From: Utricularia gibba
Lineage: Eukaryota > Streptophyta > Magnoliopsida > Lamiales > Lentibulariaceae
NCBI GenBank assembly: GCA_002189035.1
Contig: NEEC01000286.1
Coordinates: forward strand, 1-26,038
Direction: 5' to 3'
Length of the DNA: 26,038 nucleotides
Under the pieces are notes generated by a model. It ran no database searches, was not told the origin of the DNA, and was given only the letters and a program-made list of their open reading frames with translations. Of this stretch, positions 1 through 11,232 are shown in pieces (the stretch's first letter is position 1; every line of letters starts with the position of its first letter). The translations under genes and the position numbers were made by a program.

Positions 1-1300
1 CATATTACCAAAATCATTTCACCTACCTTGATAATCTATTATTCTCAACATTGGATTCTAAATCCTATAGTTTACACCTTCCATATAAGTTAGGTTAAAT
101 GTGTTTTCAATAATGATTCCTAATTGAACACTTCTACTTAGATGCTGAAGATGAATTTGGATTTTCTAACATGTACTTAGTCTTTAGCCACACACGAGCA
201 AATTGACAAGAAAAATTTTAAATTAAATATCAAATAACATAATAAAATATCAACATATACAAGGATTGCATAATATTCTTTATGAAAAAGTGTTCAAGCG
301 CATACATTTGACTGTAAAATATGAAAAATATAAGAGAAAATTGGTTAAAACAACATCATTATTTAGATATTCATGTGAACCTAAGATATTGGATCAAATT
401 TTCATTCTTCATGCAACTTAAGCCTTATTTTAAGCTCGAATTCATACATTTTCAAATTCATGAATTGTTAAATTTTGATTTATCTTTAAATTGAGTCGAA
501 AATGTTATATAAATTCATAAAATATATTTTATTTTCGAAATATAGAATTAATATAAAAGATTAAAAATCAATATAGATTTAAGATACAATGATAGGTAAA
601 GTAAAAATTAGAATCTCAATAATAATAATAAAATATGTTTTAAAATGAAACAAAATAAAATCGTATATATATCATCTCATCAATCTTTAATAGAGTGTAG
701 CCTGATCGCAAGCTCTTCATTGTTGGGAGGTAAACTTTCGTTCTTTTTTCATCATTAGTTGATTTTAAACATTAATTTGAATAGAATCATTGTGATTCTC
801 ATGTTTTTTCGAATTTCACCAATTTTTGCGCATTTTTCTTTTCCAAAAAGAATAAATCCATATCACCACAAAAACTTAATCGGTTGTTGACATAACTTTG
901 GAACCATAACAACTACTATTATTATTAGTATTATCATGATTATTATTATTTAATTTGCATGTTAGGTTTCAGATGGAATGACATAAAATGCGAATGAATG
1001 CCTGGGTGACAAGCACCATGAGGCAGTCGACGCTTGACTGGACTGCAAAATTTAAAATATTAGAGTAATTTTATTCATAAAAAAATGGAAAAGAAAAACA
1101 GATTGACGGTAACGGTTCAGCTTCAGCATCTGTTGAAAAGTAGCGTCGGTGTTCCCCTCTGGTTAAACGTCACCTTCCACAGCAAACGAATGAATGACAG
1201 TGATTGCATGTGTTCAAAGTGTCTATCGTCTAACTTTCTTTGGGCCCTGACTCCACTACCGCATTATCTCGCTGAAATGGATGGACAAACTGCGATTTGA
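1..1300. other. AT-rich upstream intergenic DNA
   Basis: I see no supported gene here. The stretch is AT-rich, with short ATT/AAT microsatellite runs near 617-632 and 913-950. Short open frames, such as one beginning at 1085, have no recognisable motif and no codon-like conservation. The last few hundred bases become less AT-rich and probably hold the promoter of the DUF688 gene. Confidence 0.5.
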
Positions 1301-1942
1301 TGAATTCGATTCCAACCCATCTATAAGTTCTCTGAATTCTTTAGCTTCCTGACTCCAAAAATCAATCTTTTCGTTCCATTCTTTCTGGGTCTTTGTCTTC
1401 CCCCCGTGAAACCTGTCGGCGTGTTTTCGTGCATAGTGCAGCGCAGATTAGAGAAGAATCTGGTTTGCTTTACCACCCGCAATCTTGTTGTTTACTTTTC
1501 TGTTCAAAGATTTCGGGTAATAAATGGGAAGACATGTGCAGTGTTGTTGCATCGGGAAGTAATGATTCAGGTCTCCGGAAAAGCCTTGTCGAGTTGATGG
1601 GTTCTCATTTGTGGTAAGAAGCTCCACCGCACTTTTTTTCTTTTGGATAAGCGTTTGTGGTTAACTTTCTGTGTTCTCCCACTGATATTGGAGTTTGCAA
1701 GAAATTTGATTAGGGAATCATGTTGTTGTTTCATGAATTCTTTACTGGGACATATCCCCAACTTATGATGAGTTTCTTGGATCCAAGTTGAGAATGCAAA
1801 TGACTTTGGGTGTATGATCCTTGTTTGGGTGAAACAAGGGGTGTTGTGTTTTTTCCTGGTATTTGTTCTCTGAGCTGCTATTTTTATTGTTTTTGTCATG
1901 CAATCACTCCTTGAAGGTAAAAAGGGGCTGGTGAAGTCTCTG
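1301..1942 (+). promoter_or_regulatory. probable core promoter and 5' UTR of the DUF688 gene
   Basis: A TATA-like ctataag lies at about 1320, followed by pyrimidine-rich leader-like sequence. The family-typical protein start is only at 1943. An open frame extends upstream to an ATG at 1898, but its extra 15 residues do not look like the family N-terminus. A 5' UTR, possibly with an intron (for example a gtaagaag donor near 1614), is the simplest reading. This is inference; transcript data are not available. Confidence 0.35.
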
Positions 1943-3489
1943 ATGGATGACAAGCAGATTGATCTGAAGAAACCTCTTATATCAGTTAGAAGACATTCTG
2001 GAAAAGGGGCATCAGTGACACATGATCGACAAGAGTCTCCCTTGGTTCTCCCTCGGCTTCCGTACTACATATCCGACCTGAAATCTGGACCTATCAGCGA
2101 TCCTGGAGCAGTGCCTTTTCAATGGGAACACAAACCTGGAAAGCCCAAGGCAGAGATAAAACCAGAACTGCGGATGGCTCCTAAGCTTCCTCCTGGCAGA
2201 TTCATTGCTGAATTCCCCTGTGGCTCAGTGAAAAGTCCATCTCCCAGTGAAGAGATTGATGATTTTGAGAAACTGCGAAGGGAAACTGAGGGAAGCAAGA
2301 GTTCTTCTGACTGTGATGACGAATATGCAGATGCACCTGATAGATTGTCCTGGACAGAATCATCTTATTTGAATTGTGGTATGAGTGACTTCTCGGATTT
2401 GGATGAGAATCTGTCACAGAAATTTCCAGCTGGTCGCATGCGAATGAGTTCATGATGAAGAGGTTTATCCCTGCAGCAAAAGCAATTGCTTCCGAGACAC
2501 CTACATATTTACCCCCAAAACAATCTCTTGCAAGAGAAAAACCATTGCAAGTGAAACAGGGATTTTTTGGCAAGCCTGAACTCAGATATGGACCTAGTTT
2601 TGCAAAGAAGTACTCTCATTTTGGTTTGGATGCAGCAATAGAAGAAGAAGAGGACGATGAAGATGATGATGAAAAGGAATGTGATTTCAACGGTAGTTTT
2701 CCTGGGTATGTGGTTTATTTTCAAATCTTTGTCTGAAGAGCCCATTTTACCTCCAAAACCATGTTCCTAGTTTGAATCTGAGATCAAGAGCATCTCTTTC
2801 TTCTGCAACTAAAACACCACCTGAGAAAGATTCAGATTCAAGTGACTCTGTAGTTGAGAAAACTGTCCTTGTTGATACTTTGCAGAAAGTGAGTAATCTG
2901 AGTTCTCCCTCCTCACCTGAAAATGAACATGAGATCACTTCGCGGATTATGAATCAGATGCATGAAACAGATTCTCCCATGGATGATAGTATCATTGATG
3001 AAGAGTGGGAAAGAACAGAGCAACAGCTTATTTCTACCATCCAAAAGAAAACAACATTTCCTGCTTACTCCCACATGAAGCATTTAGAGGTAACTCTGTC
3101 GCTATCTGCAGATGATGTGGAGAAGCATCTGCAGAGAGCAAGAACTCGGGAAACCTCCGCAGAAAATCTTCAGAGCGCCCACTTCCTCCGCCTTTACCAA
3201 AATCTCCATCGGATTCCTGGCTGTGCCGCGCTTTGCCATCACTATCAGCATCTGCTCCCCAGAAAATTTTTCGAAACCAGTGCTTGTTCCTGCAGCAAGT
3301 CCTCAAAAACTTAGTTTACCAGCAATTGGAATTCATCTAAAGTATGCGCTCTTTTACCTATGTCTGTCGGATTCTTGATATCACCTTCAGTTTCATGTTA
3401 CACTACTTCGTATCTGTTTTGGGCAGGAAAAGCTGATGAGCATACCAGAGTGTGATGAAGATCACTACAGTAGCAGCGTTCACTCTTGA
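1943..3489 (+). CDS. DUF688 family protein, with at least four apparent frameshifts
   Basis: This is a plant-specific protein of unknown function. The start at 1943 (MDDKQIDLKKPLISVRR) matches the family N-terminus. It is followed by the hallmark PGAVPFQWEHKPGKPK near residue 55, then EFMMKRFIPAAKAIASE (about 2446-2496), an acidic run (2641-2680), VCGLFSNLCLKSPF (about 2706-2750) and ERPLPPPLPKSPSDSWL (3173-3223). A short last exon (3427-3489) follows an acceptor at 3425-3426 and ends in TGA. These conserved blocks lie in successive frames, with switches at about 2404-2435, 2690-2710, 3110-3170 and 3245-3270. Every switch has the sign of one missing base. The last donor (about 3343) also lacks a G for a clean AG|GT. 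Conservation on both sides of each switch argues for a real gene, either recently broken or carrying consensus errors. It converges on FMO copy A with 165 bp between the stop codons. Confidence 0.8.
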
Positions 3490-3654
3490 TGTGGTTGGCT
3501 CTTTATTGTACTAGAAAGAATAGATCAAATAAATTCAACTGAGAATTCACATCCAATGCTCTTGTAAGACACAATTCAAAGAGAGCTCCTACTGAGTACA
3601 TAAAAGTTTATATGCATACTGTATACCAATGCAAAGTATTTCATACATCAAAAC

Positions 3655-6137
3655 TTATGACAACTTGGAGTCTAATCCAGTATAATCAGCAGCTGTATAA
3701 GATTCAAACAGTTCTCGGATTAGCCCCTGTTTCCTTCTAGGATTGCAGCCCATATCTTTGCAGAGTTGATCATTGTACCAAATGTGAAAGCCCGCAATGC
3801 AAGCTCTCCTATACTCATTATTAACCGAGATTTTCTTCATGTACTTTCCCCACTCTTCAATGTCCTGTTCCATTTCCTTTATGCTGGGCAACGTAAACGC
3901 CCCATCTAGTAACGCCACGAGCCATTTGGAGCTCATTTCGAATGTGTAGATGTTCAAAAGAGACTCTGAATAGCCGATAACCGCCATTTGTGGATGCGTG
4001 GATGAATCATTTGCCTGTAACAAACATCATAGACTTGCAAAGTTGTAACACACATCTTACAATGAGACTCAAATACAAGCTCAAGCTAAGTAAAAGTACC
4101 TGTAGAGGGGCATCAGGGAAGTTGGAGACCGGCCGATGACGATGTCTCGGATGCTCGAGCGCGAAAACATGTTCCTGAGCTTCTCGTCTCCTTTGTATCC
4201 CGTTGCGAAGATGACTACATCTGCTACCAATGGTTGGTCCTTTTGTTCATCTAGAATCAAGCCCTCTTTGCAAAAAGAAATCTTTTTAGGCTTCTTGAAC
4301 ACAATACTTCCCGCTTCCACTTTGTCGTAGAAGTCCGATGGTATGATCATGACCTTACAAGTGGAAACATACTGCACAAATGGTTCCTTTGGAACCATGT
4401 CGTATTTCTTCAGTGGAAGCTTCCGCTTCAAATAGCTCTCCACGAACTTGGAAAGCGCCCACCTCTACAAAAAAGAGAACAGAAAATAATTTAGACCTTT
4501 GTCATTCTTCATGTTGATCAAATTTGTACCATACCATGGGACTCAACAGTGTAGCCAAGAGACCGTAAAGCAGCCCTTCACGAGGCTTATGAATCAGCAT
4601 CTCAGTAATGCGATTGAAAAGAAGAGCACCTATATCAACTCCCCGTGGAAACATGTCCGGCATCATCCACGGAATAGTTCGTTGCAACATCGTGCACGGA
4701 AGTTCGTTTCCTGGAAACCAAAAGCCGACCAAAGCTCAATTCACAATATCCCAACCTCAATCACTTTCAGAAAAATGCAATTCACCGAAAAAAACACACA
4801 GAGATTCACCAATCCTCACCGTTTGCAAGTGCACACTCGTAAGCCACATCGACGGCTGATTTATTACTGCCGATGACCACGACTCGCTTCCCTTTGATGA
4901 GCTCCAATGCGGCAGCATTGTCCATCGCGGAGTAGTCCATGGAATGCAGGACTTTCCCGGAGAATATCTCCGGTCCACGGCCATCGGGGAAGTCTGGTAT
5001 ATTCGGAAGGCCGCTAAACCTTCCGATACAGAGGACTAGGAAGTCCGCTTCATATTCCTACGGCAGAATCGCTGTAAATTGTTACTCAAGATAAACGATT
5101 TCAAATCGTAAAGAGCAATCGGCGAAAAAACATGAATTAAATTAATAATATTTTTAAAGTTAATAAAAAAATAGTCCACACTAATCATTTAACTCATTGA
5201 TGGACTCCAATTAGGGTTTCAAACGATATCAAAAGTAGGATTAAATTAGAATTTAGTTGGGTTTCAAGATTTCAATCAAAACTCTTACATAGGTTTGGTG
5301 CATAAAAACCTCATTATTTTAAATTCACCCTTTTCATACAATTAATAAGAAAGTAAAAAAGATTTTATTAAAGACACCAATGTAATTTTGATTTTAATAA
5401 TCATAAATTCAATTTTTAATAACTATTAATCAAACACAATACTTTAATAAAAAAAATGTAGTCAATAAATACATTTTTTATCTTAAATCCATAAATAAGT
5501 TTTTTAAAAAATCTAAATATTTTAAAATGATTTTATTAAAGACACCACAGCCCCACCATTCTAGTTCCTCTTCATTATTACTATTTTAGGTGATGACTAA
5601 ACTATGGTTAAATTTCTTAGTTAAAGAATATAATATAATGTTACGATATATTTAATTAATTGACTTGGGAATTTACGTGATTAAAATAAAAAAATACCTC
5701 TGTGGATTTAGATAAGGTGTCAAGAACCTGGAGCTTCCACTTGCCTTTAGATCCAAATGCCCTCCCGCTTCCTCCCCACAATTCCCATGCCACCATTTCC
5801 TCTTCGCTTTCCCCCACGTAATCCACGCTCCTCACTTTGCTGTTGAACTTGATGTAGCGCGCCAAATCGAAATGCTTGGCGTAGGAATTGACGTACTCGA
5901 GGACTTGATCCGCCGGAGGAACATCTCGTCGGCGTCGGGAGACGGCCAATCGAAATCGGAGAACCTGAAGTAGCGTTTCAGGTTCTGGAGCCGAGTCGTC
6001 TTCATCGTGTGATTCCATACCCCGCCGACTTGCCCCGCGGCTTCGAAGACCACAGGATTGAAGCCAGCGGCGGCGGCGTGCTTGCAGGCCAGGAGGCCGG
6101 CCATTCCGGCGCCGATGATCGCGACTCTCTTCTGCAT
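3655..6137 (-). CDS. Flavin-containing monooxygenase (FMO1-like), copy A, two frameshifts
   Basis: Class B flavin monooxygenases use FAD, NADPH and O2 to oxygenate N or S atoms of small molecules; the substrate here is unknown. Exons on the minus strand are 6137-5698, 5057-4820, 4710-4535, 4464-4100 and 4014-3655, all with GT..AG introns. Visible motifs are the FAD-binding GAGMAG at residues 9-14, the FMO signature [11 protein letters not shown], the NADPH-site [10 protein letters not shown] and FATGY near the C-terminus. The expected length is about 526 aa, normal for plant FMOs. Two single-base deletions break the frame. In exon 1, near 5918, copies B and C have GGG where A has GG. In exon 5, near 3992, one C is missing between the Ile and Pro codons of the IPQM motif. 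Exons 1-4 and the start of exon 5 are mirrored in copy B. It is either a pseudogene or a real gene with consensus errors. Confidence 0.85.
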
Positions 6138-6209
6138 TTTGACTGTTTGAGTTTGGCGCGTTAAGGGATTAGTTGCTTTGACTGGGATTTGGGGGGAAAA
6201 TGGAAGCCT

Positions 6210-6219
6210 CTATTTAAAC
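6210..6219 (-). promoter_or_regulatory. TATA-like element of FMO copy A
   Basis: On the minus strand this reads gtttaaatag, about 75 bases upstream of the ATG at 6137. The identical element and spacing occur in the mirrored arm for copy B. The assignment rests on position and composition only. Confidence 0.4.
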
Positions 6220-6728
6220 CTTTTTTTGGTTGAAAGACACCACGGAATGAGTTATGTTGGCCAAGACGTCCACGTAGCACGGGTAGTTGCCATCCAAACT
6301 TTGGAAATCCAAAACCAAGCATTCTATTTATTAATTGAATTATAATTTATCATAATCATTTTTAAAATAAAAAATGCGAAACTCAAAACCGTGCACGGAC
6401 ATCTATAAACCGTTTGCCGGTCAATAATTTCAAATTCTAGTGGAATGACTATTGATTTCATATGACAATGTTTATGTTTAAGGGTGGAGCTTGGGCTTGA
6501 GCAAACTCAGCCTTGACCTAATCTTAAAAAAAATTATATGTTAATTTAATTTATATTTTACTTAGAAATCTTGTTTAACTTCATGGATTGACCAACCTTA
6601 AAAATTTTCTCAAGCTCTACCAATACTTATGTTAAATCTTGAACTGAATATTTGCATCTTATTATAATATTGTTTGGATTTCATAGGAAAATGCTTATAT
6701 TGAATGCTCAAATTTGACATTCATATGA

Positions 6729-7088
6729 TTGCACATTCATGCAACATTGTGTACCACTCCATTCGGTGTTTGGTTTGAACTTGCAAAGGCACGACCTTCA
6801 TGCAATACTGCGTACCATTCTATCTGCTAGTAGTTTAAACTTACAAAGGATTGCAATTTCATGTAGCACTATGTAACCCTATCCAACGTTGGTTTAAAAT
6901 TGTAAAGAACAACTTCATGCAGCACTGCATAATGTTGTATCTAATATTGGTTTAAAGTTGTGGAGGACTGCAGCTTTACTCAATGGTGCATACCACTCTA
7001 TTTGATGTGGGATCAAACTTTGAAGCATTGTAGTTTTTACGTTTGCACCATTTAACACTCTATCTAGTGCTGGTTTAGACTTGCAAGA
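6729..7088. repeat. Six imperfect tandem repeats of about 60 bp (left arm)
   Basis: Six consecutive units of 62, 60, 60, 57, 60 and 61 bases share a core resembling TTCATGCA..ACTGCGTACCA, then CTCTATCT, then TGGTTTAAACTTGCAAAGGA. Units begin near 6729, 6791, 6851, 6911, 6968 and 7028. The units differ a good deal from one another, so the array is much older than the inverted duplication that copied it. It lies 0.6-0.95 kb upstream of FMO copy A. No function is evident. Confidence 0.75.
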
Positions 7089-7959
7089 TCATGTAACATG
7101 ATAATATGATGTTGGCTATAAATTGCAGATAGTTCTTTCATTATTAATTATAGACAGTTTTGATGGTTAACCAACCATGGAGTGCATGCTCGGCTATTTA
7201 ATCTCTCTAATGAGTGCTTATTGTGTCTCTTCATACCATTATTCCAAGGAGAACACACTAGTTCCACCTTCCTTTTCCTCCACATTGGACTTCTGATAAA
7301 CGAAAATCCATGTCATTGTTTAATTATGAAAATTTTGATTCAAATAAAATTTATAAAACCTAATTTTTTAGAGATACAAATCAAGCAATTGTATAGTGGA
7401 ATTAAGCTTGAACATAAGGAGTTTAATACCTATTGCATGAAATTTAATACATTCTAGTTTCAAAATCGATTTCAAGTTTAAGCAAAAACTAGCATGAATT
7501 CAATAATTGCGTGACAATAAAAATAAAGAGATAATATGTTTATAATTCTAAAAGTGGAATGTTCATTCAACTCATGTTTCAAACTAGCTCAAGATGATCT
7601 AAATCTACTCAAATCAATTATTTTTTTATTTTAATTTACTTAGGTATCCTATTTTCACCTTACCCTCAAGTCTACCATTTTATAAAATTAATAAGAATAG
7701 ATTTATTCAATCATATTAATCTCTATCCAAAAAAAATCAACTATCTAATTACATCATATATATCCATTAGTTTACCTCTAGGTTGGGTTTCCCAAGTTAG
7801 AATTATTTTTTCCCTACTAGATATATATACTAGATTGTTATGAAGATTTAAACTAGCACATTTTTCTTTTTGAATCTAGACTAAAATGACTACTTCTTCC
7901 ACATCTTCCTAAGGCATTGCTCTAATCTAGTCAATCAAACTAAAGATAAGCAAAATATC
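7089..7959. other. Noncoding remainder of the left arm
   Basis: This is AT-rich DNA between the 60-bp array and the inner end of the arm. Open frames of 70-90 codons appear here and in mirror image at about 9621-10193, but they show no recognisable domain and only reflect the arm duplication. I see no gene. Confidence 0.5.
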
Positions 7960-8065
7960 TTCATGAAACAAAAATAATGGTACATCCAATAGTCACAATC
8001 TTGATATAAAGAATAAAAAGAAACGAGAAGTAAAGAAAATTCTGAAAATGTCAAATAATCCATTT
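7960..8065. other. Unique segment inside the palindrome loop
   Basis: These 106 bases are the only part of the loop (7960-9408) not found elsewhere in the window. They separate the inner end of the left arm from the first copy of the direct repeat. They are probably continuous with the decayed retroelement DNA to the right. Confidence 0.6.
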
Positions 8066-8100
8066 TGCTTCTATAGTACTATTTCTGGTTGAAAGTCGAA

Positions 8101-8390
8101 TTAAGAAGTCAGAGATTGATGGATAAATTGTTGGTAATAACCCATGAAACCATAAAACTTAGAAAGAGCTTTTAGATTTGTAGGCAATAACATAGTGTAT
8201 TGGATAAATTGTTTTCCAAAGAAACATTTTGATAGCTTAGCAAAGAGTTTGCTAGTACATTTATTCATGTTTTTTGTTGTAAACAAGAATATCATAAAAA
8301 ATATCAATAAAAACTTGTGAATATACAATAGGAAATAATATTCATGAGAGAAAAAAATATGAAGGGAGCATTCGTCAGGCCAAAGAGATG
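8101..8390 (-). mobile_element. Ty3/gypsy reverse transcriptase relic, C-terminal half (copy 1)
   Basis: Read on the minus strand, frame-disrupted translation gives FGLTNAP..F..SLMN (about 8386-8340), KFLLIFF in place of the catalytic FVLVFFDDIL block (about 8320-8290), AKLSKCFFGK (about 8240-8205) and LPTNLKALSKFYGFMGYYQQFI (about 8180-8110). These are consecutive conserved blocks of gypsy RT, in order. The active-site aspartates are lost and frames shift repeatedly, so it is inactive. Confidence 0.8.
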
Positions 8391-8990
8391 TGAGGAAAGG
8401 ATCAAAAGAAGAAAAGATTGGACAAACACTACTCTTAAAATTTTTTGTTTGAAAAAAAAAAGCTGATGCGATCATAAATAATATAAATAAAGATAATGAA
8501 ACTGAAGAAAATAATAATACTAATCATCTCATAATTTCACTTGAGACAATTACTAGATCAATAACATGAAAAAATAAAAAAACTTATTATGAAATTGTAA
8601 ACCAATCAGAAAAACTATGAAACATATGACATTGAGTTCAACCTATTTAAATTAGATCAAGTTGAGTAAAATTGGGTTATAACATTTTAGTTCACTAACG
8701 TTGCTTTTATTTTGTGTAGGCCCATTTCCCTATTTTATTTAAAAATGGCTTCATTCTTGTTTGGAAACAATTTTGATTATAATAAATTTTGAAAATTATG
8801 CTTTTTCTTTAAGTTCTTATAGAACTTGAGACTTATGAAATTTTATTTATGATGTTTAGTGTAGTTTATTTTTTTGTTTCCTTTCATGTTTTGTGAGTAT
8901 AGTAGCATTTTCATAAATTGAGTTGCAATGATATTCATTTCTTGAGAATTAACTTCTTCTTTCATGAATTATTGTTTTATTTGAAACTTA

Positions 8991-9210
8991 GAGTATGTTT
9001 GGTAAAGCTTCTGCTTCAGTAGAAGCACTTCTAGAAGCAATTCTTAGATAAAACACGTGTTGTTCTGTTTTATATGAAGTTGAAATAATGAAGTGCTTCG
9101 ATTTTTTTTAGAAGCTAGGGTATCTCTGCTTCAAAAAAAATGAAACGTTTCTAGAACCACTTATTTGAAGTTGTTTGAAGTTTTTTCTGAAACAGTACCA
9201 AACAGACCCT
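8991..9210. mobile_element. MITE-like element (copy 1)
   Basis: This is about 220 bp bounded by imperfect terminal inverted repeats. The left end reads GAGTATGTTTGGTA and the right end, in reverse complement, AGGGTCTGTTTGGTA. Subterminal palindromic motifs built on AAGCTTCTGCTTC and AGAAGCACTTCTAGAAGC are typical of non-autonomous hAT-type plant elements. The flanks cttaga and cttaaga may be a degraded target duplication. There is no coding capacity. Confidence 0.5.
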
Positions 9211-10280
9211 TAAGATCTGATTTTCCAAAAAATTGTGGTTTGAACTATCACATCAAAAACCAATGATGACAAAAAAACATGCAGCAACACAATCTTTTAT
9301 TGAGCACACTAAGTGAGTGCATAATGAATGCAACAACAATGCTTGAATAGACAAAAAGTTGAACTAATTGTCCGAAAAAAAGTGCAACAGATCTCTGGTA
9401 AGAAATCCGATATTTTGCTTATCTTTAGTTTGATTGACTAGATTAGAGCAATGCCTTAGGAAGATGTGGAAGAAGTAGTCATTTTAGTCTAGATTCAAAA
9501 AGAAAAATGTGCTAGTTTAAATCTTCATAACAATCTAGTATATATATCTAGTAGGGAAAAAAATAATTCTAACTTGGGAAACCCAACCTAGAGGTAAACT
9601 AATGGATATATATGATGTAATTAGATAGTTGATTTTTTTGGATAGAGATTAATATGATTGAATAAATCTATTCTTATTAATTTTATAAAATGGTAGACTT
9701 GAGGGTAAGGTGAAAATAGGATACCTAAGTAAATTAAAATAAAAAAAATAATTGATTTGAGTAGATTTAGATCATCTTGAGCTAGTTTGAAACATGAGTT
9801 GAATGAACATTCCACTTTTAGAATTATAAACATATTATCTCTTTATTTTTATTGTCACGCAATTATTGAATTCATGCTAGTTTTTGCTTAAACTTGAAAT
9901 CGATTTTGAAACTAGAATGTATTAAATTTCATGCAATAGGTATTAAACTCCTTATGTTCAAGCTTAATTCCACTATACAATTGCTTGATTTGTATCTCTA
10001 AAAAATTAGGTTTTATAAATTTTATTTGAATCAAAATTTTCATAATTAAACAATGACATGGATTTTCGTTTATCAGAAGTCCAATGTGGAGGAAAAGGAA
10101 GGTGGAACTAGTGTGTTCTCCTTGGGAATAATGGTATGAAGAGACACAATAAGCACTCATTAGAGAGATTAAATAGCCGAGCATGCACTCCATGGTTGGT
10201 TAACCATCAAAACTGTCTATAATTAATAATGAAAGAACTATCTGCAATTTATAGCCAACATCATATTATCATGTTACATG

Positions 10281-10641
10281 ATCTTGCAAGTCTAAACCAG
10301 CACTAGATAGAGTGTTAAATGGTGCAACGTAAAAACTACAATGCTTCAAAGTTTGATCCCACATCAAATAGAGTGGTATGCACCATTGAGTAAAGCTGCA
10401 GTCCTCCACAACTTTAAACCAATATTAGATACAACATTATGCAGTGCTGCATGAAGTTGTTCTTTACAATTTTAAACCAACGTTGGATAGGGTTACATAG
10501 TGCTACATGAAATTGCAATCCTTTGTAAGTTTAAACTACTAGCAGATAGAATGGTACGCAGTATTGCATGAAGGTCGTGCCCTTTGCAAGTTCAAACCAA
10601 ACACCGAATGGAGTGGTACACAATGTTGCATGAATGTGCAA
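10281..10641. repeat. Six imperfect tandem repeats of about 60 bp (right arm)
   Basis: This is the mirror copy of the array at 6729-7088, with one extra base in a C run near 10582. It lies 0.6-0.95 kb upstream of FMO copy B, so both FMO promoters carry it at the same distance. Confidence 0.73.
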
Positions 10642-11150
10642 TCATATGAATGTCAAATTTGAGCATTCAATATAAGCATTTTCCTATGAAATCCAAACAA
10701 TATTATAATAAGATGCAAATATTCAGTTCAAGATTTAACATAAGTATTGGTAGAGCTTGAGAAAATTTTTAAGGTTGGTCAATCCATGAAGTTAAACAAG
10801 ATTTCTAAGTAAAATATAAATTAAATTAACATATAATTTTTTTTAAGATTAGGTCAAGGCTGAGTTTGCTCAAGCCCAAGCTCCACCCTTAAACATAAAC
10901 ATTGTCATATGAAATCAATAGTCATTCCACTAGAATTTGAAATTATTGACCGGCAAACGGTTTATAGATGTCCGTGCACGGTTTTGAGTTTCGCATTTTT
11001 TATTTTAAAAATGATTATGATAAATTATAATTCAATTAATAAATAGAATGCTTGGTTTTGGATTTCCAAAGTTTGGATGGCAACTACCCGTGCTACGTGG
11101 ACGTCTTGGCCAACATAACTCATTCCGTGGTGTCTTTCAACCAAAAAAAG

Positions 11151-11160
11151 GTTTAAATAG
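11151..11160 (+). promoter_or_regulatory. TATA-like element of FMO copy B
   Basis: The sequence gtttaaatag lies about 75 bases upstream of the ATG at 11233 and is identical to the element of copy A. The arm includes about 1.8 kb of DNA upstream of the start codon, so copy B should have inherited a complete proximal promoter. Confidence 0.4.
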
Positions 11161-11232
11161 AGGCTTCCATTTTCCCCCCAAATCCCAGTCAAAGCAACTA
11201 ATCCCTTAACGCGCCAAACTCAAACAGTCAAA

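Larger units (their letters stand above)
3985..7959 (+). repeat. Left arm of large inverted repeat
   Basis: This about 3.97 kb arm is repeated in reverse complement at 9409-13386. It covers FMO copy A from early exon 5 through the start codon plus about 1.8 kb of upstream DNA. Wherever I compared the arms, the differences were almost all single-base length changes in homopolymers, for example near 3992, 4790, 5085, 5500-5530, 5918 and 6787. Identity is therefore very high and the duplication recent, or homogenised by gene conversion. The outer limit is the FMO-to-retroelement junction. The inner limit is 7959, where homology stops abruptly. Confidence 0.93.
8066..9408 (+). repeat. Direct repeat D, copy 1 (loop of the palindrome)
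   Basis: This 1343 bp block is repeated in the same orientation at 13385-14728. The copies differ by a few small indels and substitutions, for example near 8175 (a 3-base difference), 8270 and 8410. It contains decayed gypsy reverse transcriptase and a MITE-like element. Its right edge (9408) abuts the right FMO arm exactly, and the second copy ends at the matching base before unrelated sequence. Confidence 0.93.

Noticed and set aside
1085-1620. Open frames of 63-74 codons upstream of the DUF688 gene
   Set aside because: They overlap in several frames, show no motif, and lie where a promoter and 5' UTR are expected.
6729-7088. CRISPR-like array
   Set aside because: The units are diverged tandem repeats with no unique spacers, in a plant nuclear context.
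7182-7457. A 91-codon open frame, repeated in mirror image at 9912-10193
   Set aside because: The apparent conservation only reflects the inverted duplication. The translation is low in complexity and has no domain.
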